Below the pieces are notes generated by a model that did not search any database, was not told where the DNA came from, and saw nothing but the letters and a program-made list of their open reading frames with translations. From Paulinella micropora (Eukaryota > Cercozoa > Imbricatea > Euglyphida > Paulinellidae), in contig WBZZ01001207.1 in NCBI GenBank assembly GCA_019918135.1, positions 42,501-106,500 of the forward strand: a DNA stretch of 64,000 bases, read 5' to 3'. Each line of letters opens with the position of its first letter. The first letter of the stretch is position 1. Positions 31,051-39,144 of this stretch are shown here, one piece after another. Position numbers and translations under genes: made by a program.

Positions 31051-31896
31051 CTAGGGCCCCGGGCCCACCAGCTTGATCTCTGTGGCCGCCCGCGCCGCTA
31101 CGTGCGCGGGCAGGAGCTGGATGATTGCGCCGGCGGCCGCTAGCTTCGCTTGCACGTCCTGGCTCTTGGTGAGGTGTAGCTGCTGCAGGCACAAGGCCTC
31201 GGCCAGGAGGGTATGCAGCCGCACGAGGTGGTGCAAAGTGTCGCTGTGGCCAAAGTGCGAGATCTCGATGTAGGGTGTGACCTCGCGCTTGCGGGCGATC
31301 GCGCTGGACAGCTGCGCGCAGCTCTGGATGAGCAAGGACTGCGCCTCCTGCAGCAGCTTCCAGTCACCGATGTCGTGGCCCCGGCCGCTGCCGGCGGGCT
31401 CGGGCGTGGGGGTCGACCCCGCGGGCGCCGCGGCGGCGGAGGTCGGCCCCGCAGGTGCCGTGGTCGAGGAGGCGGCGGCGGCAGACGTCGGCCCCGCGGG
31501 CGCCGCGGCGGCGGACGTCGGCTCCGCGGGTGCCGCGGGTGCCGGGGCGGCGGCGGCTGAGGTCGGCTCCGCGGGTGCCGCTGCTGTCGAGGCCTCGGAG
31601 GTCGGCTCCGCGGGTGCCGCGGCTGTCGAGGCCTCGGCGGAGGTCGGCTCCGCGGGTGCCGCGGCTGTCGAGGCCTCGGCGGAGGTCGGCTCCGCGGGTG
31701 CCGCGGGCGAGGAGGCGGCGGCGGCGGAGGCCGGCTCCGCGGGCGCCGTCCCTGCGTCGGGGGCCTCCGTGCCAGTCTTCTGTCGTTTGGGGTCCAGTGT
31801 CTCCCCGCCCCAGGGATCCTCCAGTGGAGGGGTACGACCGTGCCTTCTCTTCCGTGGCGCCTTCCTGCTCGGGGCGGGAGGGCTAGGCGCTTCCAT
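31051..31896 (-). CDS. Orphan nuclear-looking protein with Ala-Pro-Glu repeats
   Basis: 281 aa. The N terminus is basic with two nuclear-localisation-like clusters (RKAPRKRRHGR and PKRQK, within residues 10-40). Residues about 48-165 are a 10-16-residue repeat based on AAPAEPTSAEAST, from a GC-rich minisatellite. The C-terminal 110 residues form a predicted helical domain (LLQEAQSLLIQSCAQLSSAIARK) with conserved-looking His/Leu. I recognise no family. It is divergent from the gene at 32242, which also has NLS-like and acidic repeats. A nuclear or virion-tegument role is possible. Confidence 0.55.
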   Translation of the reverse strand: MEAPSPPAPSRKAPRKRRHGRTPPLEDPWGGETLDPKRQKTGTEAPDAGTAPAEPASAAAASSPAAPAEPTSAEASTAAAPAEPTSAEASTAAAPAEPTSEASTAAAPAEPTSAAAAPAPAAPAEPTSAAAAPAGPTSAAAASSTTAPAGPTSAAAAPAGSTPTPEPAGSGRGHDIGDWKLLQEAQSLLIQSCAQLSSAIARKREVTPYIEISHFGHSDTLHHLVRLHTLLAEALCLQQLHLTKSQDVQAKLAAAGAIIQLLPAHVAARAATEIKLVGPGP

Positions 31897-32241
31897 CTCT
31901 GTGCCTGCCGACAGATGTGCTGCCTACCCCTCCCTGTCGCTGGGCGCACACGCAGGGGGGAGCAGGCGCCCCCCCCGGGCGGCCGTCGCGAGGGGGGGGA
32001 AGGGGGGGGGGCCGCCTGCTCTCCCCCGCTCGCCCCGGGGCCTGCCGGCCCCGGGCACGCGGCCGGCCCATGGCAGGCACGCAGAGGGGGGTGCGGGGCG
32101 ACTCTCTCCTCCCTCCCCGGGGCACGCCCTGAAGGGGAGGGGGGGGGAATCGCGCGTGCGCCCCCCTGGTGGGGGGGGGGGGCGCGCCTTCCCCGCGGGG
32201 CGCGGGACCAGCCCCTCGGCATCCTCACAACCTGACCCGGC

Positions 32242-33348
32242 ATGGCTTCCACTACCGAACCCGGCGCCGGCTGGACGACCCGCACCGGGCTTCGTCCTCG
32301 GAAGCCGCTGCAGACCGCCGCGGCCCTCAGGCCCGCACCAACCCAGTGGGAGTCTGCGCGCTCTCTGGCAGCCATCTGGCGGTTTGGGCTCACCGTCACC
32401 GTCTTGGTCGCCGAGGGCTGTCGTGTGTGCCTGTGGATCCGTTACCAGCGGCGCCACGAGGCGGCGCAGCCGGCGGAGGAGGACGACACGGGCGACGACG
32501 GGGCCGGGCCGGGCCCGGCGGAGGAGGACGACGCGGGCGACGACGGGGCCGGGCCGGGCCCGGCGGAGGAGGACGACGCGGGCGACGACGCCTCGGGTGA
32601 AGATGACAGTGCAGAACCGGTTCCGGCGGAGGAAGCCTCCGGTGACGACTGCGCAGAACAGGCTGACGACGACGCTGAGCCCGACCATGCGCTGGACCAC
32701 TGCCGGCTGTCCGTGCTGCCCCGTGCCGTCCGCACTGCCTCCTGGCTCCTGTCGCTGGCCCGCCGCCCACAGGCGTCCTGGTTCGAGGCCCTGTTCGGTC
32801 AGCGGTCAGCTGCCGCCACGTGCACCCCGCTCCAGGGGCACCCGCAACAGCGCAACAAGCGGGGCGAGGCCAAGTTCTTGCTGTACACCACGGTTCCCCA
32901 GGCAGGGGAGGACGACGAGGTCACCGTGTCCTACTCGTGTGAATTTCTCCTGCACGTACCCACGGGGGCGCAAGAGCCCGCGCCGCTCGTGGGGGCAGAG
33001 GTTGACGTAGAGACGCTCTTGCTCACCCAGCTCGCGCAGATCCGGCCCTGCTACGACCTGTTGCTGGCCGCGGCCCACCAGGAGGGGATGAGCGCTTCTC
33101 GGGTACTCCACCAGCTGCTGCCTGAGGCTGGCTGGGACCTGGCGCGCAGGCGGCGGGACGGGGTGCGGCTCTTTGTGCATGATCGCTACGGGGCCAGACA
33201 CGTCAGCCGCCCGAGTGTCCCGCGCCCAGACGAGGAAGCAGCGGCCTCCGCGGCGGCCGGCCCTGCTGGCGAGCGCTCGCCCGTCCGCGGCGCTGAGTCG
33301 CCCCGCAAAAGAGCTCGGCCGGGTGCCCCTGACGGACGGGCGGAGTAG
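32242..33348 (+). CDS. Orphan with acidic repeats and C-terminal basic tail
   Basis: 368 aa. A hydrophobic patch (LAAIWRFGLTVTVLVA, residues 43-58) might be a membrane segment. Residues about 75-145 hold three near-identical copies of AEEDDAGDDGAGPGP, encoded by a 48-bp tandem repeat (32470-32590). The region at about 190-320 looks globular (VSYSCEFLLHVP; LLTQLAQIRPCYDLLLAA). The tail has a basic NLS-like SPRKRARPG. No family recognised. Stop at 33348, with AATAAA at 33532. Confidence 0.55.
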   Translation: MASTTEPGAGWTTRTGLRPRKPLQTAAALRPAPTQWESARSLAAIWRFGLTVTVLVAEGCRVCLWIRYQRRHEAAQPAEEDDTGDDGAGPGPAEEDDAGDDGAGPGPAEEDDAGDDASGEDDSAEPVPAEEASGDDCAEQADDDAEPDHALDHCRLSVLPRAVRTASWLLSLARRPQASWFEALFGQRSAAATCTPLQGHPQQRNKRGEAKFLLYTTVPQAGEDDEVTVSYSCEFLLHVPTGAQEPAPLVGAEVDVETLLLTQLAQIRPCYDLLLAAAHQEGMSASRVLHQLLPEAGWDLARRRRDGVRLFVHDRYGARHVSRPSVPRPDEEAAASAAAGPAGERSPVRGAESPRKRARPGAPDGRAE

Positions 33349-33531
33349 GCCCCTGGCCGGACACGCCGGGCTTCGCCAGCTCCAGCACCGCTGAGCGCCA
33401 AGCTTCTTCTGTTGGCCGTGGGCAATAGCTAGTAGACCCGGCTCTTGGGGTAGCTAGCGCCGGGGGTGACCGCGGCGTCGGCCGGCGTGGGTCTCGAGAG
33501 CTCGGCCGCGCCCTTGTACTCAGTACGCAGA

Positions 33532-33537
33532 AATAAA
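33532..33537 (+). terminator. Poly(A) signal AATAAA
   Basis: CAGAAATAAAGATAG, 184 bp after the stop at 33348. The 33538-33957 stretch that follows is GC-rich spacer and presumably holds the promoter of the methyltransferase gene; no gene is seen there. Confidence 0.6.
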
Positions 33538-33957
33538 GATAGCAGCGGGCCAGCTGGCCACCGGCAGGGGGAGCGAGGGCCTTTCCTCTCGGAGCCGGGC
33601 CGGGGGGGGACCGGTCGTCCCGCGGGCCGGCCGCGCCGGAGAGCCCCGAGCGAACAGTACGCGCCACCGGCCGCCCTCCCTCCCCCAGGCAAGATCACTT
33701 CGTCCCCCCGCCGGCCCCGCCCTTGCTCCCCCGTCCCAGGGGGGAGGAGGGACCCTGCGCAGGCGGGGGCTGGGGGGGGCTTGGGGGGGAAGGAGGAGGA
33801 CTGCTCCCCCTGCTCCCACTTTCCCTTGGCTGGCGCCGGCCCCGGCCGCTCGCTCGCCGCCTCCTGGCTCTAGCTCACTCACTCTCTGCCGCCGGCTACG
33901 GAGCACGAGCACACTGGCCTCTGCCCTAGCGCGCGGGGCGGCCTCCGGACGAGGCAG

Positions 33958-36168
33958 ATGGAAGACTGTTTGCTGTTGCTGGCGGCCGACCGGTGGCACA
34001 CGCTGCCGTGGCCCCCGCCGGCGGCGGACGCGACCGCGGGGCAGCGCCTGTTGCTCGAGCCGTGGACGGAGTGGGCCCACGCGGTCGCGTGCGAGCGGCT
34101 GTGCGCCCTGTTCGAGCGCGTGCCGGCCCCGCGGGGCGGCCGGGCCTGGCGCGACCAGCTGGACCCCAGGCTCGCGCACGTGCCGCTGCCGGCCGAGCTG
34201 GCGCGGCAGCCGTCGGACTTGAACCGCGGGGCGTGCAAGCTGCGCGGCCTGGACCTGTCGCTCGGGGGCGCCATCACGGCGGCCCTCCACCTGCTGCCCG
34301 AGCACGCGGCGGTCGACCTGTGCGGCGGGCCGGGCGGCTGGCTCCAGGCGCTGGCCGCGCACCGGCCGCACGGCACGCTGTTCCTGGGCAGCACGTGGAC
34401 GGGCTCGCCCACGCCGAACAGCGGGTACGACGCGTTGCTGCGCGCGTGGGGCCGCGCCGGGGGGCAGGACCTGACCAACGTGCTGCTGGACACCGGGGCC
34501 GCCGACGACACGGACCTGCGGCGGCCCGCGGCGGTGGCGCGCCTGCGGCTGGCGTGGTCGCGGCAGCTGCGGGTCCGTGGCCTGCCCTGCACGCTGGTGC
34601 TAGCGGACGGGGGCGCCCCCGATGCCGCCGACCAGGAGCGCCGCGGGGTGTGCCTGCTGGCGGCGCAGCTGCGGCTGGGCACGCACTGGCTGGCGCTCCA
34701 CGGCCCCGCGGCGAGCGAGGGGCGGAGCCGCGCGTTGCTGGTGTGCAAGTTCTTCGGCGGCCTGGACGCGGCGACGCAGCTGGCCCTGGCCGCCGCGGCG
34801 CTCGCGTTCGACGAGTGGTGCGTGGTGAAGCCCGTGGCGAGCCGCTCCGCCAACGCCGAGGCGTACCTGGCGTGCCGGGGGCCCGCCTGGGGCGCGCGCG
34901 CGACCCTGGCGCAGCGCGTGCTGGGCGCCCTGCACCGGCTGGGCCCGGCCCCGGCCGCGGCCCGCGCCGTCGAGCTGGCCGAGCAGCACGGCGTCGTGGG
35001 GTCCCTGCTGGCCTTCCGCGAGCAGTTCCGCCCGTACATGGCCGCGCGCCTGCGCGTGCAGCACGACTGCCTGGCCGCCTTCTGGCGCCGCGCCCGGCCG
35101 CAGCCGGCCGAGGTCCGGCGGGCGCTGGAGCAGCCGCCGGCGCCCCGCGCCCGCAAGCCCCGGCCGGACGACGAACGGCGGCGGCGCCAGGACTGGCAGG
35201 CCCGGCTGGCCCGGTGCGCGCCGCAGTGCCTGCCCGCGGCCGCGGCCGCGGCGGGCGGGCGCCGGCTGCTGGCGGACCCCTGCCTGCAGGCCCGCGCGAC
35301 CGTGCCGGTCCTGCAGGCCCTGCAGGGCCTGCGGCCCACGGCGCCGCCCGACCTTAACTTCTTTGCGCTGCTGTGGGCCTACGTCTGCGCCGTGCGGCCG
35401 GCGGCCGGCGACGAGACACGCTCGGTGCACGTGCCGTGGGCCGAGGGGGCGTGCGCCGGCTGGCTGTGGGCCAGCCCCGAGGGTTGCTTTCTGGCGCCGG
35501 CGGCGGCGCTGCCGGGCCCGCCGGGCTTCGTGGCGGCGCGGGTCCCCGCGCTGGACCCGGCGGGCGTGGACGAGTGGGCCGGGCGCCTGGTCGGGCAGGC
35601 CGCCGAGAACGCGCGGCTGCACGACCTGCTGTGCCGAGCGTCCCTGCCACTGCACGACGTAACCCTGGCCCCCGGCACGTCGCTGCTGGTGTGGGGGGTG
35701 CCCGCCAGCAAAGGGAGCACGCTGTGGGTGCTGGACGTGCTGGCCGGGCCGTGGACCCGGCCGGCCCTGTTTGGGGGCACGCGGGCCGGCCGCGTCGAGG
35801 CCTTGGTGCGCCACGTGCTGCGCTGCGCCGCGCAGGCCGGCCGGCTGCAGCAGGCTGGCTGGTGGGACCCAGGCGACGCGGGCAGCCTGCTGGGGCTGTC
35901 ACTGCCCCTGCACGCACCCGCGGAGGCAGCGGCCGGCGGGCCCGCGGGCGACGGCGGCGGCCTGTGGGCCGAGTGGGCGGGCGCGGCGGTGCGCGGCCGG
36001 CTGGTCCCCCTCGGGGGGGTTCCCCCCCCCTGCCCCCCCTTGCCTGCCCCGGGGTTCGTGTTGAGGGGGGGGTTCCCCCCCTGCCCCCCCTTGCCTGCCC
36101 CGGGGTTCGTGTTGAGGGGGGGGTTCCCCCCCCTGCCCCCCCCTTGCCTGCCCCGGGGTTCGTGTTGA
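33958..36168 (+). CDS. FtsJ-like cap mRNA 2'-O-methyltransferase (CMTR1-like)
   Basis: 736 aa. Residues about 85-310 form an FtsJ/RrmJ fold: GACKLRGLDLS with Lys94, SAM motif I VDLCGGPGGW (119-128), LVLADGGA with Asp217, LLVCKFF with Lys264, and KPVASRSANAEAYLACRG with Glu301. This gives the complete K-D-K-E tetrad. The KP..SR.AN.E.Y..C pattern matches eukaryotic cap-1 methyltransferases (CMTR1) better than rRNA FtsJ. It should methylate the 2'-OH of the first transcribed nucleotide, helping transcripts pass as self. Residues about 310-690 are an unrecognised domain with several Trp; no guanylyltransferase (KxDG) motif is visible. The last 55 residues translate a 55-bp minisatellite (PPLPAPGFVLRGG), so the true C terminus may be about residue 680. 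The ATG at 33958 is the first in frame. Confidence 0.75.
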   Translation: MEDCLLLLAADRWHTLPWPPPAADATAGQRLLLEPWTEWAHAVACERLCALFERVPAPRGGRAWRDQLDPRLAHVPLPAELARQPSDLNRGACKLRGLDLSLGGAITAALHLLPEHAAVDLCGGPGGWLQALAAHRPHGTLFLGSTWTGSPTPNSGYDALLRAWGRAGGQDLTNVLLDTGAADDTDLRRPAAVARLRLAWSRQLRVRGLPCTLVLADGGAPDAADQERRGVCLLAAQLRLGTHWLALHGPAASEGRSRALLVCKFFGGLDAATQLALAAAALAFDEWCVVKPVASRSANAEAYLACRGPAWGARATLAQRVLGALHRLGPAPAAARAVELAEQHGVVGSLLAFREQFRPYMAARLRVQHDCLAAFWRRARPQPAEVRRALEQPPAPRARKPRPDDERRRRQDWQARLARCAPQCLPAAAAAAGGRRLLADPCLQARATVPVLQALQGLRPTAPPDLNFFALLWAYVCAVRPAAGDETRSVHVPWAEGACAGWLWASPEGCFLAPAAALPGPPGFVAARVPALDPAGVDEWAGRLVGQAAENARLHDLLCRASLPLHDVTLAPGTSLLVWGVPASKGSTLWVLDVLAGPWTRPALFGGTRAGRVEALVRHVLRCAAQAGRLQQAGWWDPGDAGSLLGLSLPLHAPAEAAAGGPAGDGGGLWAEWAGAAVRGRLVPLGGVPPPCPPLPAPGFVLRGGFPPCPPLPAPGFVLRGGFPPLPPPCLPRGSC

Positions 36169-36310
36169 GGGGGGGGGTTCCCCACCCTGCCCCCCTGCAG
36201 TCCGTGCTCGCCCCGTGGTTCGTGTTGGGGGGAGGAGGGGGAGGCGCGCGTGGCCCGGTGTCGGGGGGGAGTCCCCCCCCTGCCCCCCCCCCTGCAGTCC
36301 GTGCTCGCTC
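36015..36310. repeat. 55-bp GC-rich minisatellite at the methyltransferase 3' end
   Basis: Three close copies and two or three diverged copies of a unit with TGCCTGCCCCGGGGTTCGTG and TTGAGGGGGGG. C and G runs differ in length between copies, so the frame changes along the array and sets where translation stops. 36311-36520 is unique sequence without a gene. Confidence 0.85.
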
Positions 36311-36520
36311 CGCTTTCTTCCTAGCGCCGCGTGGCGTCCCCGAAGCCAAAGAAAAGAGCCGCCAGGGCAGGGAAGAGGAGCCATGGACCGCCGCGCCGTG
36401 CGGCACTTTGCCCGTGCAGACTCCCCATTCTACCCCCCTCTCTTCTCTTCCCCAGGGGTCTGGCCGGCCGCTAGTCAATCCTCCCCGTACAGTTACAATT
36501 CAAGTCGAAAGTGAATCTTT

Positions 36521-36526
36521 TTTATT
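36521..36526 (-). terminator. Poly(A) signal (minus strand) of the 233-aa gene
   Basis: TTTATT on the plus strand (AATAAA on minus), 81 bp past the stop at 36607. A (GA)n run at 36541-36567 lies between them. Confidence 0.55.
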
Positions 36527-36606
36527 TAGAGTACAATTTTACAGAGAGAGAGAGAGAGAGAGAGAGATCAAGAGAGCTAGTTGCTGGTTGGCTCTAGCTA
36601 GCTACT

Positions 36607-37308
36607 TCAGTCGGTCGCAGGCAAACTCTTGGGCACGGGGAGGCGCAGCACGTAGCTACCCGGCTGCTGCAGCTCCAATTTCGCCCCTTGTTTAAGCTGT
36701 TCCCCGTAGTGCCAGAAGCGGCGCATGTCTTCGTGCAGGCGGTGTACATCAACGTGGAGGCGGCCGCCGCTGACGACTTCAGCGGCCATGCACTGTTGGT
36801 ACCTCTGCTGGGCGGCCGCCGCCACCGTCAGCACGCCGAGCACCCAAGTGACGAAGGCAGTGTCTTGTTCGGTGGGATCCGGCCTGTACCGCTCCACCCG
36901 CGTGGCCAGGGAAGCAGGTGTAGCGCGGGGCCGGGCCAGGCGTCTGACGTAGCCGCCCTTCGTCTTGAGCAGCGCCTGGAGGCCACGGCTGATCTGGTTC
37001 GCCAGGTGGCTCCACCTAGTCACGTCCTCCCGGAGTTCGCGGGTGCTGGGATTGCGCGGGCGCGGGAGCAGGCGCAGGTCGCGTGTCCCGAGGGCTTGTG
37101 ACACCCTGTCCAGGGCCAAGACAGCGGCGTACAGGACGCTGGCGTTCTCCTCGGCCGGTGCAGAGGCAGGCGGCGGCTGCTGCGGCTGGGAGTGCTGGTC
37201 GTCGGTGGTGTCCATGGCCGGGTGGGCGGGGTCGTACTCGGCGTCGGCGGGAGCGCTGGCTGGCGGCGCCTGGGTCTGGAGAGCCGTGTAGGGGGTGAGG
37301 GCTAGCAT
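36607..37308 (-). CDS. 233-aa orphan protein
   Basis: Residues 1-55 are Pro/Gln-rich and probably disordered. From about 58 the protein looks helical (LYAAVLALDRVSQALG; LANQISRGLQALLK; FVTWVLGVLTVAAAAQQRYQQCM) with a mixed-charge tail. No catalytic or metal motif and no signal peptide. I recognise no family. It shares its upstream region with the plus-strand gene at 37856. Confidence 0.5.
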   Translation of the reverse strand: MLALTPYTALQTQAPPASAPADAEYDPAHPAMDTTDDQHSQPQQPPPASAPAEENASVLYAAVLALDRVSQALGTRDLRLLPRPRNPSTRELREDVTRWSHLANQISRGLQALLKTKGGYVRRLARPRATPASLATRVERYRPDPTEQDTAFVTWVLGVLTVAAAAQQRYQQCMAAEVVSGGRLHVDVHRLHEDMRRFWHYGEQLKQGAKLELQQPGSYVLRLPVPKSLPATD

Positions 37309-37855
37309 AGTAGGCGCAGTGGTTGTGTCTGGGGGCTTGGCTCGCAGCGCAAAAGTGTGAGGAGCGGGGGGGCGAGGCGCGTCGTGCGCGGCGGTCGCGC
37401 GCGACCCCGGGCACGCGGGTGCAGACTGCCAGGCGCGTGCGGCGCGCGACCCCGGACACGCGGTGGAGGGGGGGGGCGCTCGCTGTCGGGCGCGCGTGGC
37501 GCGCGACCCCGGACACGCGGTGGGGGGAGGGCGCCCCTTTGTCGCGCGCTAGGGGCACACGCCGCACGCGCGCGCCCTGTGACGGGCGGCGGGCCTTGCG
37601 GGGGGGGGGGGGGGAGGGAGTGGGGACGCCCCCCCCGTGCGGCGGCGCGTGCGCGCGGGGGGTGGGGGGGGGAGGGCCCTTCGGCGCTCGAGACACCCAC
37701 CAGTAAGGCGGCTGCTACTGAACCCGGACGCCCCCGGCCAGAGTGGCACACGCCACTCTGCTCTTTGTGCTCGCCTGCTGTTTGTGCGCTCACGCGCCTG
37801 GACACACACACACACCTGGCTGGCTCTTTCCCTCTCTCGTGTGCCCCTGTAGACC
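37309..37855. promoter_or_regulatory. Divergent promoter region with repeated GC box
   Basis: Holds three copies of GCGCGCGACCCCGGACACGCGG (about 37390, 37440 and 37495, the first diverged) about 50-60 bp apart, then G-rich tracts, then a T/C-rich leader ending CTGTAGACC before the ATG at 37856. Evenly spaced copies between two divergent genes suggest a regulator-binding array. Confidence 0.5.
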
Positions 37856-38622
37856 ATGCCGGTGACGACGAGAGCCCAGGCCAGACTCCGGCAGGCGCCA
37901 CCCAGCAGCCACGGCGCGCTGCGCCGTGGCGCGGCGCGTCCCCGCCACACCCGTCCTCCCAGCACGCGACGGCCCAGTACGCGACTGTCTAGTACGCGAC
38001 GGCCTAGTACGCGACTGTCTAGTACGCGACTGTCTAGTACGCGACGGCCTAGTACGCGACGGCCAGCACGCGACGGCCCAGTACGACACCGCCCAGTACG
38101 CGACGGCCCAGTACGCCACCGCCCAGTACGCGACGGCCCAGTACGCCACCGCCCAGTACGCCACCGCCTAGTACGCCACTGCCCAGTACGCCGCCGCCTA
38201 GTACGCCACCGCTCGGTACGCCGCCGCCGTTGATGGCTGCGGTGGCCACGCTCCACAGCCAACTTGGTACACAAGTCTTGGTGGACCGGGGCTGTGTCCA
38301 GGGGCCGCCGGGGTCGGTCGGTCGTCTGTGGCAGGCCCGGGGTCGTCGGCCGCTCCCCCCTTCGCTCCTGAGGCCGGACGGCACTCTCGTGCCCACGCAC
38401 TGTACCCTCTTGCACCCCGGCTACCTGGTGGTGCGCCGGGGCGGTTGTCTGGTGGGCCGCGAGCTGCCCACCAGTTGGCCCTTGTACCAGCAAGCCCTGG
38501 CACAGGACAGGACGTTCCCCCCCCAGAGCCAAGTCGCGATAGCCGTGGCGGCGTACATCTGGGAATTCTTGCTGACGGAGGCGCAAAGGAGTTACTGGCG
38601 CGCCCGCAGTGACTCGGGCTAG
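37856..38622 (+). CDS. Small orphan gene built around a 15-bp minisatellite
   Basis: An ORF starts at ATG 37856 (MPVTTRAQARLRQ), enters a 15-bp repeat array and loses frame within it. A second open frame from the array's end (38230) gives 130 residues with a compact, plausible domain (LVVRRGGCLVGRELPTSWPLY; AIAVAAYIWEFLL). Unit length varies within the array, so one gene whose frame depends on repeat number is my reading. Two separate genes are possible. No family recognised. Confidence 0.4.
37966..38225. repeat. 15-bp minisatellite, AGTACGCGACGGCCT type
   Basis: About 17 units of AGTACGC(G/C)AC(G/C)GCC(T/C), with TAG appearing in one frame in many units. One unit (about 38055) is a base short. 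On either strand it encodes five-residue periods such as RPSTR or AVAYW. Confidence 0.9.
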
Positions 38623-38824
38623 CTGTCCCTGCTCTGGCTGTGCACAGGCCAAAGCACTCATTAAAACATCCACGCTGATACTGCAAGGTTGCGCTGAGTT
38701 GCTCGAAGAACAGTGCCTAGTGCAGGAGCCAGGACAAGCAGCGCCTGAGCCGCCCTACTTTGTCTGGGACGATTTGGACCCGGAGAATTTTCTGGCAGTG
38801 TGGGAGGACCAAGCCTCGGACTAG
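38609..38824 (+). CDS. Short acidic ORF, probably a 3' exon
   Basis: From about 38652, just after GTGCACAG, about 57 residues read AKALIKTSTLILQGCAELL... and end in an acidic, aromatic tail (FVWDDLDPENFLAVWED) of the kind seen in activation domains. There is no good ATG, so it may be the last exon of the gene at 37856-38622, with CACAG as acceptor; I could not find a donor that keeps frame. ATTAAA follows at 38889. The 38825-39144 stretch after it is spacer without a gene. Confidence 0.35.
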   Translation: MTRASCPCSGCAQAKALIKTSTLILQGCAELLEEQCLVQEPGQAAPEPPYFVWDDLDPENFLAVWEDQASD

Positions 38825-39144
38825 CCGGCGGTCAGCTCGGTGGCCCAAAAAAAGAAAAGCCGTGCTGGGGCCCAACTGTTTCTGTTTCATTAAAAAAAGA
38901 TGGTGGCTCGCTGATACTTGACGCGGCTGAATGCACCGGCTAAGTTTTAATGGCTAGGTACAGTTGGCGCCGGGGGGGGCACGGGGCTCTACTCGCTCTC
39001 ACACACGCACCTGCCTACCTACGGGGGGGGGCTGTTTTTTCCGCCGCCCGTCCCTCCCTCTCTCTCTCTTTCTCTCCGGCCCTCCCGCCCCGTGTCTCCC
39101 CCCCCGGCTGCACCGCCGCCGCAGGCGGCGGCAGGGAGGGGCGC

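Noticed and set aside
33879..35814. 486- and 404-aa minus-strand ORFs
   Set aside because: Antisense shadows of the methyltransferase, which has the full catalytic motif set.
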